From assembly GCF_000516555.1 (NCBI RefSeq), contig NZ_AZSJ01000007.1, positions 168,510 through 232,509 of the forward strand: 64,000 nt of DNA, read 5' to 3'. The position numbers were made by a program, and so were the translations under genes. The stretch comes from Afipia sp. P52-10 (GTDB lineage: Bacteria; Pseudomonadota; Alphaproteobacteria; Rhizobiales; Xanthobacteraceae). Below, piece by piece: positions 45,912 to 56,537 of the stretch. Within the stretch, counting starts at the first letter, position 1. Each line of letters opens with the position of its first letter. The notes below the pieces were generated by a model. The model searched no databases. It was given only the letters and a program-made list of their open reading frames with translations, and was not told the DNA's origin.

Positions 45912-46693
45912 CGAAGACGCCGGCCGAAGTCGAGCTGCTGGCGGAGGCCGGGCGTCTGCTCGCGTCGGTGTTCGCGCATCTGGATGCGCAGCCGCTCGCA
46001 GGATTGAGCACCCTGCAGGTCAACGATCTTGTCGAGGATTTCATCGTCGGTCAGCTCGGCGCGCGGCCCGCCAGCAAGGGCCAGTATGGCTATGGCTTCG
46101 TGCTGAACAGTTCGCGCAACGCAGTCGTCTGCCACGGCGTGCCGTCGAAGGACGAGGTTCTGCAGGACGGCGATATCGTCAATTTCGACATCACGCTGGA
46201 GAAGCAGGGTTACATCGCGGACTCCAGCAAGACGTTTCTCATTGGCGATGTGACGCCTGCGGCCAAGCGACTCGTTCGCACCGCCTACGAGGCGATGTGG
46301 AAGGGCATCCGCAGCGTCCAGCCGGGCGCAACGCTCGGCGATATCGGCTACGCCATCGAACGCCACGCCAAGCAGAACGGCTATTCGATCGTGCGCGACT
46401 ATTGCGGCCATGGCATCGGCCGCCAGATGCACGAAGACCCGCAGGTGCTGCATTTCGGCAAGCCGGGGACGGGTCTGACGCTACGCGAGGGCATGGTCTT
46501 CACGATCGAGCCGATGCTGAACCAGGGGCGCAGCTCGGTGCGCACCGAGGACGACGGATGGACCGTCGTCACAGCGGACGGCAAGCTCTCCGCGCAGTTC
46601 GAGCACACGGTTGCGGTGACGCGGGACGGCGTGCGCGTGTTGACGTTGCGTCCGGACGAAGCGCGGCCGCAGCGCCGCCGCTCGCCCCGATAG
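45908..46693 (+). CDS. map: Type I methionine aminopeptidase
   Basis: 261 residues. All five metal ligands are visible in their motifs: NFDITLEKQGYIADSS (two Asp), GHGIGRQMHEDPQ (His), FTIEPM (Glu) and FEHTVAVT (Glu). The enzyme removes the N-terminal Met from new proteins. No SecA-like zinc extension is present. It is translationally coupled to the ParD-like gene. This may be a second map copy, since the usual one is found elsewhere in related genomes; that cannot be checked here. Confidence 0.92.
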   Translation: MTKTPAEVELLAEAGRLLASVFAHLDAQPLAGLSTLQVNDLVEDFIVGQLGARPASKGQYGYGFVLNSSRNAVVCHGVPSKDEVLQDGDIVNFDITLEKQGYIADSSKTFLIGDVTPAAKRLVRTAYEAMWKGIRSVQPGATLGDIGYAIERHAKQNGYSIVRDYCGHGIGRQMHEDPQVLHFGKPGTGLTLREGMVFTIEPMLNQGRSSVRTEDDGWTVVTADGKLSAQFEHTVAVTRDGVRVLTLRPDEARPQRRRSPR

Positions 46694-46743
46694 GCGCGTG
46701 GGTTTTAGTGTTCAGTCCCGGCCCGAAGCGTCCTGAGTGGAGA

Positions 46744-48165
<1,422 letters not shown>

Positions 48166-48439
48166 GGTGTCCGGAATGGGCGGCGAACGCGGCCGGCCGC
48201 AACGGGAATCGATCTGATGCGTGCAGGCATAGCATGCCGCACGCTGGCGCTGAACCTGCAAGGTTGCGTGCAACGATTTGATGTTGATGGATAATTTTGC
48301 AACTTCAGCAACCTGCCGGACGGGCATCCCACAGTGGCCGTGCGCGTGGGCGATCGCCAGGAGCGCCGGCGCTGTCTTGAGATCACGGCTGCTTCATCAA
48401 ACCACAGGAGAGTTTTGCAGTTCTCCGGAAGGTAACCGG

Positions 48440-51400
48440 ATGCGCAACCGGAGCATGGCCATTATAGTGCCGCCGGTATCGGGTTGGGGATTCTGGGCAA
48501 TGGTTTCGACGACGTCATTCGTGCGCGGTGGCTCACGCGGGGCGCTGCTGGCGAGCACGGCGCTTTTCGCGATCCTGGTGGGGGCCAACCCTGCTTCGGC
48601 GCAGTTCGTGTACAAGCCCAATTCGAACAATGACGAGATCACGATCATCGACATGAACACAGGCAACTCGGCTGGTTCGGTACCCACCGGATTCCCGCGT
48701 GGTGTCGCCGTGCGGGGCGACCAGTCGCTGATCTATGTGAGCAACTCCTATGATAACACCGTGTCGGTGATCGATACGCGCACCAATGCCGTGATCCAGA
48801 TCATTCCTGTTGCCGGGGGACCCGATGGTGTGGCGCTTAGCCCAGACAATACCCGGCTTTATGTTACCAACGGCCAATCCAACAGCGTGTCGATCATCGA
48901 CACCGCCAGCAACACCGTGGTCGGCGTCGTGCCGGTTGGAAGCACCCCGATCCACGTCGTGGTCAGTCCTGATGGCGGGCGTGCTTATGTCACAAACGTC
49001 ATCGCATCGTCCGTATCGGTGATCGACACACAAAGCCTCACGTTGATTGCCACCGTTGCTGTGGCAGGGGGGCCGCTCGGGGTCGCAATCAGTCCAGATG
49101 GGAGACGCGTTTACGTGGCCGGCCAATCCGGGACCGTGTCAGTCATCGACAGCGGTACCAACACGGTTGTCGGTAACATTCCCATTCCATTCGCTCGCCA
49201 AGTGGTGCTCTCGCAGGACGGGAGCCGCTCCTATGTGTCAGGCTCGACCGGCCTCTCAGTCATCGATACTGCAACCAATGCAGTGATCGAGACCTTCACC
49301 ACTGCCATGGGCTCGTCAGGCTTGGTACTGAGCCACGATGGCAAGCGCGTCTATCTCTCGAATTCCGACAACACATTCTCAGTCGTCGATCTGACAACCG
49401 GCGTCATCCAGCCACTATTCTCCGAGCCGTTTAGTTGGTCGATGAGCACCTGCGGCAATGGCAATGCGCTGCTTGCGGCGGGGCGTACGTTCTCGGCTGG
49501 ACAAGGCAATGCGCTTGGCTGCACCGGCACGAGTGCGGTGTTCACCGGCGGCACGCTGCGCTTCATCAACACCGGCATCAGCAGCGCGCAGCCGATCATC
49601 CTGATGTCGCAGGGTGGCATCATCGACACCAACGGCGTCGATGCGACGCTGAACGGCCCGATCTCCGGCGCCGGGTCGCTGACCAAGATCGGCGCAGGTA
49701 CTCTGACGCTCGGCAGCGCAGGGACCTACACCGGCGCGACGTTCGTCGGCGCGGGGACGCTGCAGGCGGGCGCCGCGAACGTGTTCTCGCCGTTCTCCGC
49801 CTATACGGTGGCGAGCGGCGCGGTCCTCGATCTCAATGGCCTCAACCAGACGATCGGATCGCTCGCAGGTGCGGGCCGGGTAACGCTCGGCAGCGGCACC
49901 CTGACGACCGGTGCAGATAACGCCTCGACCAGCTATTCGGGCGAGATCAGCGGCAGCGGCGGGCTGATTAAGCAGGGCACGGGCACCTTCATACTAAGCA
50001 GCGCGAATACCTACACTGGCGGCACCACCATCAACGCCGGCGTGCTGGCGTTGAGCGGTGCGGGCACGCTCGGCGACACGGCGAATGCCACCGCCGTCAA
50101 TGGCGCGACAGCAGTGCTCGATCTTGGCGGCACATCGCAGACCCAGAACGGCGGCGTGTCCTTGCAGAACGGCGGCACGATCCGCAACGGGTCGTTGACC
50201 GGCGCGCTGACGTCGAGCGGCGGCGTGATCAACGGGCTCGGTGGCAGTGCCAGCGTCGCCGTGAGCGGCGGCACGACGCAGATGCTCGGTACCAACACCT
50301 ACACCGGCGCGACGGCGGTCAATGCAGGCGTGCTGGAGGTTGCGGCGGGCGGCAGCATTGTCTCGGACGTAACAGTGAATGGCGGTCGCTTCGTCAGCAA
50401 CGGATCGTCGCTGGGAACGATGACGGTCAATACGGGCGGCATGCTTGGCGGCAATGGCATCGTCGGCACCACGGCAATCGATGGTGGCACGCTGTCGCCA
50501 GGCAACTCGATCGGCACGCTCACCATACAGGGCAGCCTCAGCTTAACGGCGGCGTCGACCTATCGGGTCGAGGTTGATCCGGCGGCGAGCGACCGCACCA
50601 ACGTCACCGGCATGGCAACACTCGGCGGTGCGACGGTGGCGGCGATCTACGCGCCAGGCGCGTATGTGACGCGGCAGTACACCGTCCTCAATGCGGCGGG
50701 CGGTGTCAGCGGCACATTCGCGTCGCTGGTCAACACCAACCTGCCGGCGAACTTCGCGCCGTCGCTGTCCTATGACACCAACAATGCCTACCTGAACCTG
50801 ACGCTGAACTTCGTGCCGCCGGATCCGGAGCCGCCGACCAGCCCCGACTACGGCAATGGACTGAACCTGAATCAGAGCAGCGTCGCCAATGCGCTGGTGA
50901 ACTCGTTCAACACCGCGGGCGGCATTCCGCTGGCGTTCGGCGCGCTGACGCCGCAGGGCCTGACGCAGGTGTCGGGCGAGGCGGCGACCGGAACGCAGCA
51001 GGCGACGTTCAACATGATGTCGCAGTTTTTGGGCGCGATGCTCGATCCGTTCGCGGCCGGCCGTGGCGAGACCGGGCAGGGTGGCGCGATGCCTTACGCG
51101 GACGAGGCGCTGGCCTATGCATCGCCGCGGCAGGGCCGCAATGCGAGCGAGCGCGAGGCGTACAACGCTGTTTATAAAGCACCGCCGCGCCTCGCCGATG
51201 CCTTTAACCGGTGGAGCGTGTGGGCGTCGGGCTTCGGCGGCGCGCAGACCACAGCCGGCAACGCCAGCGTCGGCTCGGCCGACACCACCGTGCGCATCTA
51301 CGGCGCTGTGGCCGGTGCCGATTATCGGCTCTCGCCAGACACGACGATCGGCTTCGCGCTGGGTGGCGCTGGCTCCAATTACGGCTTCGCCAAGGGGCTC

Positions 51401-52051
51401 GGCAGTGGCCGCTCGGAGGCGTTCCAGGCGGGCATCTATGGCCGGCACGCGATCGGCGCGGCATATGTCGCGGCCGCGCTCGCCTATGGCTGGCAGGACA
51501 TCACCACCGATCGTAGCGTGTTCCTGAACCGTTACCGCGCCCGCTTCGATGCCAACGCGTTGTCGGGGCGGATCGAGAGCGGCTATCGCTTCGCCTGGCA
51601 AAGCATGGGACAGGACCTGGGCCTGACGCCCTATGTAGCGGGGCAGTTCACAACGCTGTTCCTGCCGGGCTATGCGGAGGAGGTGGTCGCGGGCGGCAAC
51701 CTGTTTGCACTTAGCTATCAGTCGAAGGATGTGACCGCCTCGCGCAGTGAACTCGGCCTGCGCGCGGACACGTCGTTCGTGCTCAATGATGCCCGCGTGA
51801 CCTTACGCGGCCGTGCGGCGTGGGCGCACAACTTCGATATGAGCCGCAGCGTCAGTGTGAACTTCCAGTCGCTGCCGGCGTCCGCCTTCGTCGTCAGCGG
51901 CGCCACACCGGCGCGCGATGCGGCGCTGGTCTCCGCCGGGGCCGAGATGGCCTGGCGCAGCGGCTTCGCACTCGCCGCCTCCTTCGACGGCGAGTTCTCC
52001 CGCAACGTCGAAAGCTACGCCGGCCGGGGCACCGTCCGCTACCGGTGGTAA
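48440..52051 (+). CDS. Autotransporter with YVTN beta-propeller passenger
   Basis: 1203 residues from ATG 48440 (GGAAGG 7 bases upstream). A long signal peptide ends near ANPASAQF (residue 56). Residues about 56-370 are seven YVTN-type blades (LYVTNGQSNSVSIIDTASN, AYVTNVIASSVSVIDT, VYVAGQSGTVSVID). Residues about 390-700 hold PATR repeats typical of passenger stalks (LTKIGAGTLTLGSAGTYTG, IKQGTGTFILSSANTYTGG). The last 275 residues form the autotransporter beta-barrel ending in YRW. The passenger should lie on the cell surface. A propeller on a PATR stalk is unusual. The ligand is unknown. Confidence 0.88.
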   Translation: MRNRSMAIIVPPVSGWGFWAMVSTTSFVRGGSRGALLASTALFAILVGANPASAQFVYKPNSNNDEITIIDMNTGNSAGSVPTGFPRGVAVRGDQSLIYVSNSYDNTVSVIDTRTNAVIQIIPVAGGPDGVALSPDNTRLYVTNGQSNSVSIIDTASNTVVGVVPVGSTPIHVVVSPDGGRAYVTNVIASSVSVIDTQSLTLIATVAVAGGPLGVAISPDGRRVYVAGQSGTVSVIDSGTNTVVGNIPIPFARQVVLSQDGSRSYVSGSTGLSVIDTATNAVIETFTTAMGSSGLVLSHDGKRVYLSNSDNTFSVVDLTTGVIQPLFSEPFSWSMSTCGNGNALLAAGRTFSAGQGNALGCTGTSAVFTGGTLRFINTGISSAQPIILMSQGGIIDTNGVDATLNGPISGAGSLTKIGAGTLTLGSAGTYTGATFVGAGTLQAGAANVFSPFSAYTVASGAVLDLNGLNQTIGSLAGAGRVTLGSGTLTTGADNASTSYSGEISGSGGLIKQGTGTFILSSANTYTGGTTINAGVLALSGAGTLGDTANATAVNGATAVLDLGGTSQTQNGGVSLQNGGTIRNGSLTGALTSSGGVINGLGGSASVAVSGGTTQMLGTNTYTGATAVNAGVLEVAAGGSIVSDVTVNGGRFVSNGSSLGTMTVNTGGMLGGNGIVGTTAIDGGTLSPGNSIGTLTIQGSLSLTAASTYRVEVDPAASDRTNVTGMATLGGATVAAIYAPGAYVTRQYTVLNAAGGVSGTFASLVNTNLPANFAPSLSYDTNNAYLNLTLNFVPPDPEPPTSPDYGNGLNLNQSSVANALVNSFNTAGGIPLAFGALTPQGLTQVSGEAATGTQQATFNMMSQFLGAMLDPFAAGRGETGQGGAMPYADEALAYASPRQGRNASEREAYNAVYKAPPRLADAFNRWSVWASGFGGAQTTAGNASVGSADTTVRIYGAVAGADYRLSPDTTIGFALGGAGSNYGFAKGLGSGRSEAFQAGIYGRHAIGAAYVAAALAYGWQDITTDRSVFLNRYRARFDANALSGRIESGYRFAWQSMGQDLGLTPYVAGQFTTLFLPGYAEEVVAGGNLFALSYQSKDVTASRSELGLRADTSFVLNDARVTLRGRAAWAHNFDMSRSVSVNFQSLPASAFVVSGATPARDAALVSAGAEMAWRSGFALAASFDGEFSRNVESYAGRGTVRYRW

Positions 52052-52344
52052 AACTGGCGGCGCCGCGGCGATGGCTCGTCCGGCGCTGATATCCCTTGAG
52101 CTGCAGACGCGCAGCCACCCACGAGCACCATCGCGCGTGACCCTCCGCGCCAAGGGCGCCGCGCTGGCTCGCATGGTGCGGCATCGGCTTGGCACCGGGA
52201 CAACGTGCGTCAGCCGGTGGCGATTTCATTAAGCGATCAAATCTCTATTGCACAAAATATCCATATATGAGAAATATGGGAAGGGCTGGAGGCAGGCAGG
52301 CGAGTGATGACTGACCTGCGGGCGTTGGGCGAGGCGCGTGACCC

Positions 52345-53001
52345 ATGGGGTTTTCGATCGACAACGATGGGCGGACGGCAAGTATGCACACCGAGCTGCC
52401 GCATCGCGCGCCTGGCCGGGGCGCCGGCTTGCATGAGCGCACGGCGACGCCCTTTGCCGCGGCGCATCCGTACAGCGTGGCGCCGACGCCCGAAGCTGCT
52501 TTCGGCGCGGATTTCGTCACGCAACTGATCGATGCGGTGCAGGATACGCTGGCGATGCGGACGGTACCGTTGAGTGGCGCCCGCGAGGTGGCGCGGCAGA
52601 TCGCACAGCTCGCCTTGCTGGCGAACGGTCGCGTGACGCCGGCTCCGGAGGAAAGCCGCAACGTGCTGCGCGCGAGCTATCTGCATGTGGCGAACCGGCT
52701 GCTCGCCTCGCACATGCATCGCGCCGATCTGTCACCGCTGCTGGTGGCGCGGGCGCTCGGCATCTCGGTGCGCAAGCTGCACCTGCTGTTCGAGCCGACT
52801 GGTCTCAGCTTCTCGCGTACGCTGATGAGTATGCGGCTCGCGGAAACGCGCCGGCGCCTGACGCTTGAACCGCGCAAGCATGTCGCCGAGATCGCCTTCG
52901 CATGCGGCTTCGACAGTCTGGCGACATTCTACCGCGCCTTCCGTCAAGCCTATCGCATGACGCCGGGCGACCTCCGGCAGGCCGAGGGCGGGGCGCCGTA
53001 A
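52345..53001 (+). CDS. AraC-type HTH regulator
   Basis: 218 residues. Two helix-turn-helix units fill the C-terminal 100 residues (LLVARALGISVRKLHLLFE, then VAEIAFACGFDSLATFYRAF with GDLRQAEGG). The N-terminal half is short and has no recognised ligand domain. It follows the autotransporter gene by 293 bases on the same strand and could regulate it. The ATG at 52345 is preferred; no strong ribosome site is visible. Confidence 0.85.
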   Translation: MGFSIDNDGRTASMHTELPHRAPGRGAGLHERTATPFAAAHPYSVAPTPEAAFGADFVTQLIDAVQDTLAMRTVPLSGAREVARQIAQLALLANGRVTPAPEESRNVLRASYLHVANRLLASHMHRADLSPLLVARALGISVRKLHLLFEPTGLSFSRTLMSMRLAETRRRLTLEPRKHVAEIAFACGFDSLATFYRAFRQAYRMTPGDLRQAEGGAP

Positions 53002-53141
53002 GCCGCATTGCCGCTGCGGCTGATCGCATGCGCCCGGCGTCGTTTTGCCGCCGGCTCCGCGACACTTGATGCGATCGACGGCCGTCCTCGCGCGGGCCTA
53101 TGATCGGCGCGTGGACTTTGCTTCCTCGACAGGAGGACGTC

Positions 53142-53294
53142 ATGACTGCAGCTTCTCAGGCTTTGATGCTGGGCATTGGTGTGCTGGTCGCGTGCTTCGT
53201 CGCGATCTATCTGTTGAAGTTCGTCGAGCAGATGCGCGGGGCGAGTGCGCCGAGCATCGAGCGGCTGACAGGCGTGCGAAGCCCGACCGATTAG
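53142..53294 (+). CDS. Small single-pass membrane protein
   Basis: 50 residues. AGGAGGACGTC precedes the ATG, one of the best ribosome sites in the window. One hydrophobic segment (ALMLGIGVLVACFVAIYLL) is followed by a charged tail with KFVEQMRG. I do not recognise it. It stands between the AraC gene and the convergent alr gene. Confidence 0.65.
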   Translation: MTAASQALMLGIGVLVACFVAIYLLKFVEQMRGASAPSIERLTGVRSPTD

Positions 53295-53360
53295 GCTTTG
53301 GTGCGGCCGCGACGGACGCTAGTCGGAAGCCGCCATTGCGCCATCCGCGTCGCCTGTTCC

Positions 53361-54527
53361 TCAGGTGCCGCCGCGATACACCCGCTGGTAGCGATCGCCG
53401 AGGCTGGTCAGCACCTCATAGCCGATGGTGCCGAAATGGTGCGCCAGCTCATCGACGGTGACCCCGTCGCCGAGCAATGTCACCATCTGTCCGCGCCGCG
53501 GCGGGGCGGGCAGGTCGGTAACGTCGATCGCGGTTAAATCCATCGAGATGCGTCCGGCCAGCGGACAGCGCTGGCCCTTGATCACGGCCTCCGCCGCGCG
53601 AATGCCATCGGCGCCACCGGCACTGCGGAAATAGCCGTCGGCATAACCCGTCGCGACAACGGCGATCCTGGTCGGCCGCCGCGCGGTCCAGGTCGCGCCG
53701 TAGCCGACCGTCTCACCTTTCTCGACCGTGCGCACCTGCACGATGCGCGCCTTCACCTCGACTACCGGCTGCATCGGGTTGTCGGCTTCCGGCGTCGGGT
53801 TGACGCCGTACAGCGCCGCTCCCGGCCGCACGAGATCAAACTGGTAGGGCGCGCCGAGGAAGATACCGGACGAATTCGACAGGGAGGCGGGCACATCGGG
53901 AAATTGGCCGATGATCTCGCGGAACGCCGCAAGCTGGCGACCGTTCATCGAATTGTGCAGATCTTCCGCGCAAGCGAGATGGCTCATGACCAGCATAATG
54001 CCGTGGTTGCCCTGGGCGATGCGCGGCGCCAGCGCCTGCGCTTCGGCGAGGCTGATGCCGAGCCGGTTCATGCCGGTGTCGATGTGGAGTGCGGCGCCGC
54101 CGGCGTGATGATTGACCTTGCAGAACGTATCCCACTCGGCGAGTTCGCCCATGTCGCCAATCACCGGGCGGCAGTTCAAGTCGGCGTAGAGGGGGCCGGT
54201 GGCGGCGAAGAAACCGTTGAGCACATAGATTGTAGCGTTGGCGGCTGCGTGCCGCGCGCGGCGTGCCTCATCAAGCGTGGCGACGAAGAAGGTCTTGCAG
54301 CCGGCCTTGGTGAGCGCCCGTGCCACTGGCTCGATGCCGCAGCCATAGGCGTTGGCCTTGATCACGGCGGCGCATTCGGCCGGCACGCTGCGGCTCTCCA
54401 GCTTGCGCCAGTTGGCGACGATCGCGTCGAGATCGACGGTCAATACGCCATTCGAAGCCGCATCCGCAAAACGGGCTTCGCCCGATGCCGTCATGCCGCT
54501 CGGTACGGAGATCACCGTCTGCGCCAT
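53361..54527 (-). CDS. alr: Alanine racemase
   Basis: 388 residues from ATG 54527; an upstream GTG at 54560 is possible but its ribosome site is too far. The PLP lysine is in AAVIKANAYGCG, the second base Tyr in VGYGATW, and LHIDTGMNRLG and GRISMDLTAIDV are typical. The enzyme makes D-alanine for peptidoglycan. It lies next to dnaB on the same strand, an order seen in related genomes. Confidence 0.95.
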   Translation of the reverse strand: MAQTVISVPSGMTASGEARFADAASNGVLTVDLDAIVANWRKLESRSVPAECAAVIKANAYGCGIEPVARALTKAGCKTFFVATLDEARRARHAAANATIYVLNGFFAATGPLYADLNCRPVIGDMGELAEWDTFCKVNHHAGGAALHIDTGMNRLGISLAEAQALAPRIAQGNHGIMLVMSHLACAEDLHNSMNGRQLAAFREIIGQFPDVPASLSNSSGIFLGAPYQFDLVRPGAALYGVNPTPEADNPMQPVVEVKARIVQVRTVEKGETVGYGATWTARRPTRIAVVATGYADGYFRSAGGADGIRAAEAVIKGQRCPLAGRISMDLTAIDVTDLPAPPRRGQMVTLLGDGVTVDELAHHFGTIGYEVLTSLGDRYQRVYRGGT

Positions 54528-54779
54528 GGCTTCCGCCGGTCCGTCTGTCACGTCGTCCACACTTTCACGTTGCGCGCACTCTCCAAAGCATCATCCGGAA
54601 CCGTCAGAACCAGTTTTCCGGATAGCTCACGCTTAAACAAAGATCGTGCTTAAACAATGAACTCAAGCGCGAGGATGATTCATCCAAATCGCTTCGCGCC
54701 AGCACCACATGTGCGGCAGATTACGCCGCAACGATGACGCGTCAACCGCAGCCGCTTGCGGACCAGCCGTAGTCGGATG

Positions 54780-56279
54780 TCAGTACGTCCGCTCCGGCAG
54801 GTGCTGTTCGTCGGCGAGGTCGGAGAAGCGGGTGACGCTGGCGTCGAACTGCAGATTGACGGTGCCGGTCGGGCCGTGACGCTGCTTGCCGATGATCACC
54901 TCGGCCTTGCCGTGGGCGAGATCCATCTCGGTCTGCCATTTCTCGTGCTCGGGCGTGCCGGGGCGCGGCTCCTTGCTCTGCAGGTAGTATTCCTCGCGGT
55001 AGACGAACAGCACCACGTCGGCATCCTGTTCGATCGAGCCGGATTCACGCAGGTCGGCGAGTTGCGGGCGCTTGTCGTCGCGCGCCTCGACCTGACGCGA
55101 AAGCTGCGACAGAGCGATGATCGGAACGTTCAGCTCCTTCGCCAGCGCTTTCAGGCCGGTGGTGATTTCGGTGATTTCCTGCACGCGGTTGTCGGAGCGC
55201 TTGCCGGAGCCGGTGAGCAGCTGCAGGTAGTCGATGATCAAAAGATCGAGACCCTTCTGCCGCTTCAGCCGCCGTGCGCGCGCGGCAAGCTGGGCGATGG
55301 AGATGCCGCCGGTCTCGTCGATGTAGAACGGGATCGACTGCATCTCGATCGCCTGATCGCGGATCTTGTCGAAATCGGCCTCCGAGATGCCGCCGCGGCG
55401 GATGCTGGACGACGAGATGCCGGTGCGCTCGGCGATGATACGGGTCGCGAGCTGCTCGGCGGACATTTCCAGCGAGAAGAAGCCGACGACGCCGCCATCG
55501 ACCGTCTTCATGTGGCCGTCCGCCTGCACCTCGCCGCGATAGGCGCGGGCGACGTTGTAGGCGATGTTGGTGGCGAGCGACGACTTGCCCATGGCGGGGC
55601 GGCCGGCGAGAATGATCAGGTCGGACGGCTGCAGGCCGCCCATCTTCGCGTCCATCGCCCGCAAGCCGCAGGCGAGGCCGGAGAGGCCGCCGTCGCGCTG
55701 ATAGGCGTTTGCCGCCATGTCGACAGCGGTGGTGAGCGCGTTGGCGAAGCGCTGGAAGCCACCGTCGTAGCGGCCGGTTTCGGCGATCTCGAACAGACGC
55801 CGTTCCGCATCCTCGATCTGCGCACGGGGGGCGAAGTCCACCGGCGCGTCGTAGGCGACGTTGACCATGTCCTCGCCGATGCGGATCAGGTCGCGGCGTA
55901 GCGCCAGATCGTAGATGGTCTGGCCGTAGTCCTGCGCGTTGATGATGGTGGTCGCTTCGGCGGCGAGGCGGGCGAGATACTGCGCGACCGTCAGCCCGCC
56001 GATGTCGGTGTCGGCCGGAACGAACGTCTTCAGCGTCACCGGCGTCGCGATCTTGTTCATCCGGATCAGGCTGCCGGCGATCTCGAACAGGTGCTGATGG
56101 ATCGGTTCGAAGAAGTGCTTCGGCTCCAGGAAGTCGGAGACGCGATAAAACGCATCGTTGTTGACGAGGATGGCGCCCAACAGGCTTTGCTCGGCCTCGA
56201 TGTTGTGCGGAGCCGTGCGATAGGCCGGGGTGCCGGCGTCGGGCGCCAGCTTCAGGGCGGTCGAATCGTTGATGGGCAT
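54780..56279 (-). CDS. dnaB: Replicative DNA helicase DnaB
   Basis: 499 residues from ATG 56279. The N-terminal domain (APHNIEAEQSLLGAILVNND) is followed by the RecA-like core with Walker A LAGRPAMGKSS, Walker B LLIIDYLQLL and the C-terminal VIIGKQRHGPTG. DnaB unwinds DNA at the fork as a hexamer. An insertion after the Walker A region (EVQADGHMKTVDGGVVGFFS) is usual for alphaproteobacteria. alr follows downstream. Confidence 0.96.
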   Translation of the reverse strand: MPINDSTALKLAPDAGTPAYRTAPHNIEAEQSLLGAILVNNDAFYRVSDFLEPKHFFEPIHQHLFEIAGSLIRMNKIATPVTLKTFVPADTDIGGLTVAQYLARLAAEATTIINAQDYGQTIYDLALRRDLIRIGEDMVNVAYDAPVDFAPRAQIEDAERRLFEIAETGRYDGGFQRFANALTTAVDMAANAYQRDGGLSGLACGLRAMDAKMGGLQPSDLIILAGRPAMGKSSLATNIAYNVARAYRGEVQADGHMKTVDGGVVGFFSLEMSAEQLATRIIAERTGISSSSIRRGGISEADFDKIRDQAIEMQSIPFYIDETGGISIAQLAARARRLKRQKGLDLLIIDYLQLLTGSGKRSDNRVQEITEITTGLKALAKELNVPIIALSQLSRQVEARDDKRPQLADLRESGSIEQDADVVLFVYREEYYLQSKEPRPGTPEHEKWQTEMDLAHGKAEVIIGKQRHGPTGTVNLQFDASVTRFSDLADEQHLPERTY

Positions 56280-56537
56280 CAGTTCAAGTGACGGTGCGGT
56301 TTCTGGCAAAGAGATGGCGCAAGGCCCTGGCGTTGGCGAGTCCCGCGACCCGTCATACCCCGCTTTCCACACCCAGCCGAAAGGCGCAGGCGGCGATGCG
56401 GAAACTGCTTGACGACTCAGGGCGCAGCCCGTGCGCCTGAGGACTTAAGGACTTCGGCGGCGATGCTCAATCGAATTCTGCGCGCGCCGATGGTTCGCTC
56501 GCGCGCAGAGCGGTCAGCCGACGCAGGCGATACGGTT

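Noticed and set aside
48278..48439. Longer start for the autotransporter
   Set aside because: The extra 54 residues overlap the radA promoter region, lack a ribosome site and do not look like a signal peptide.
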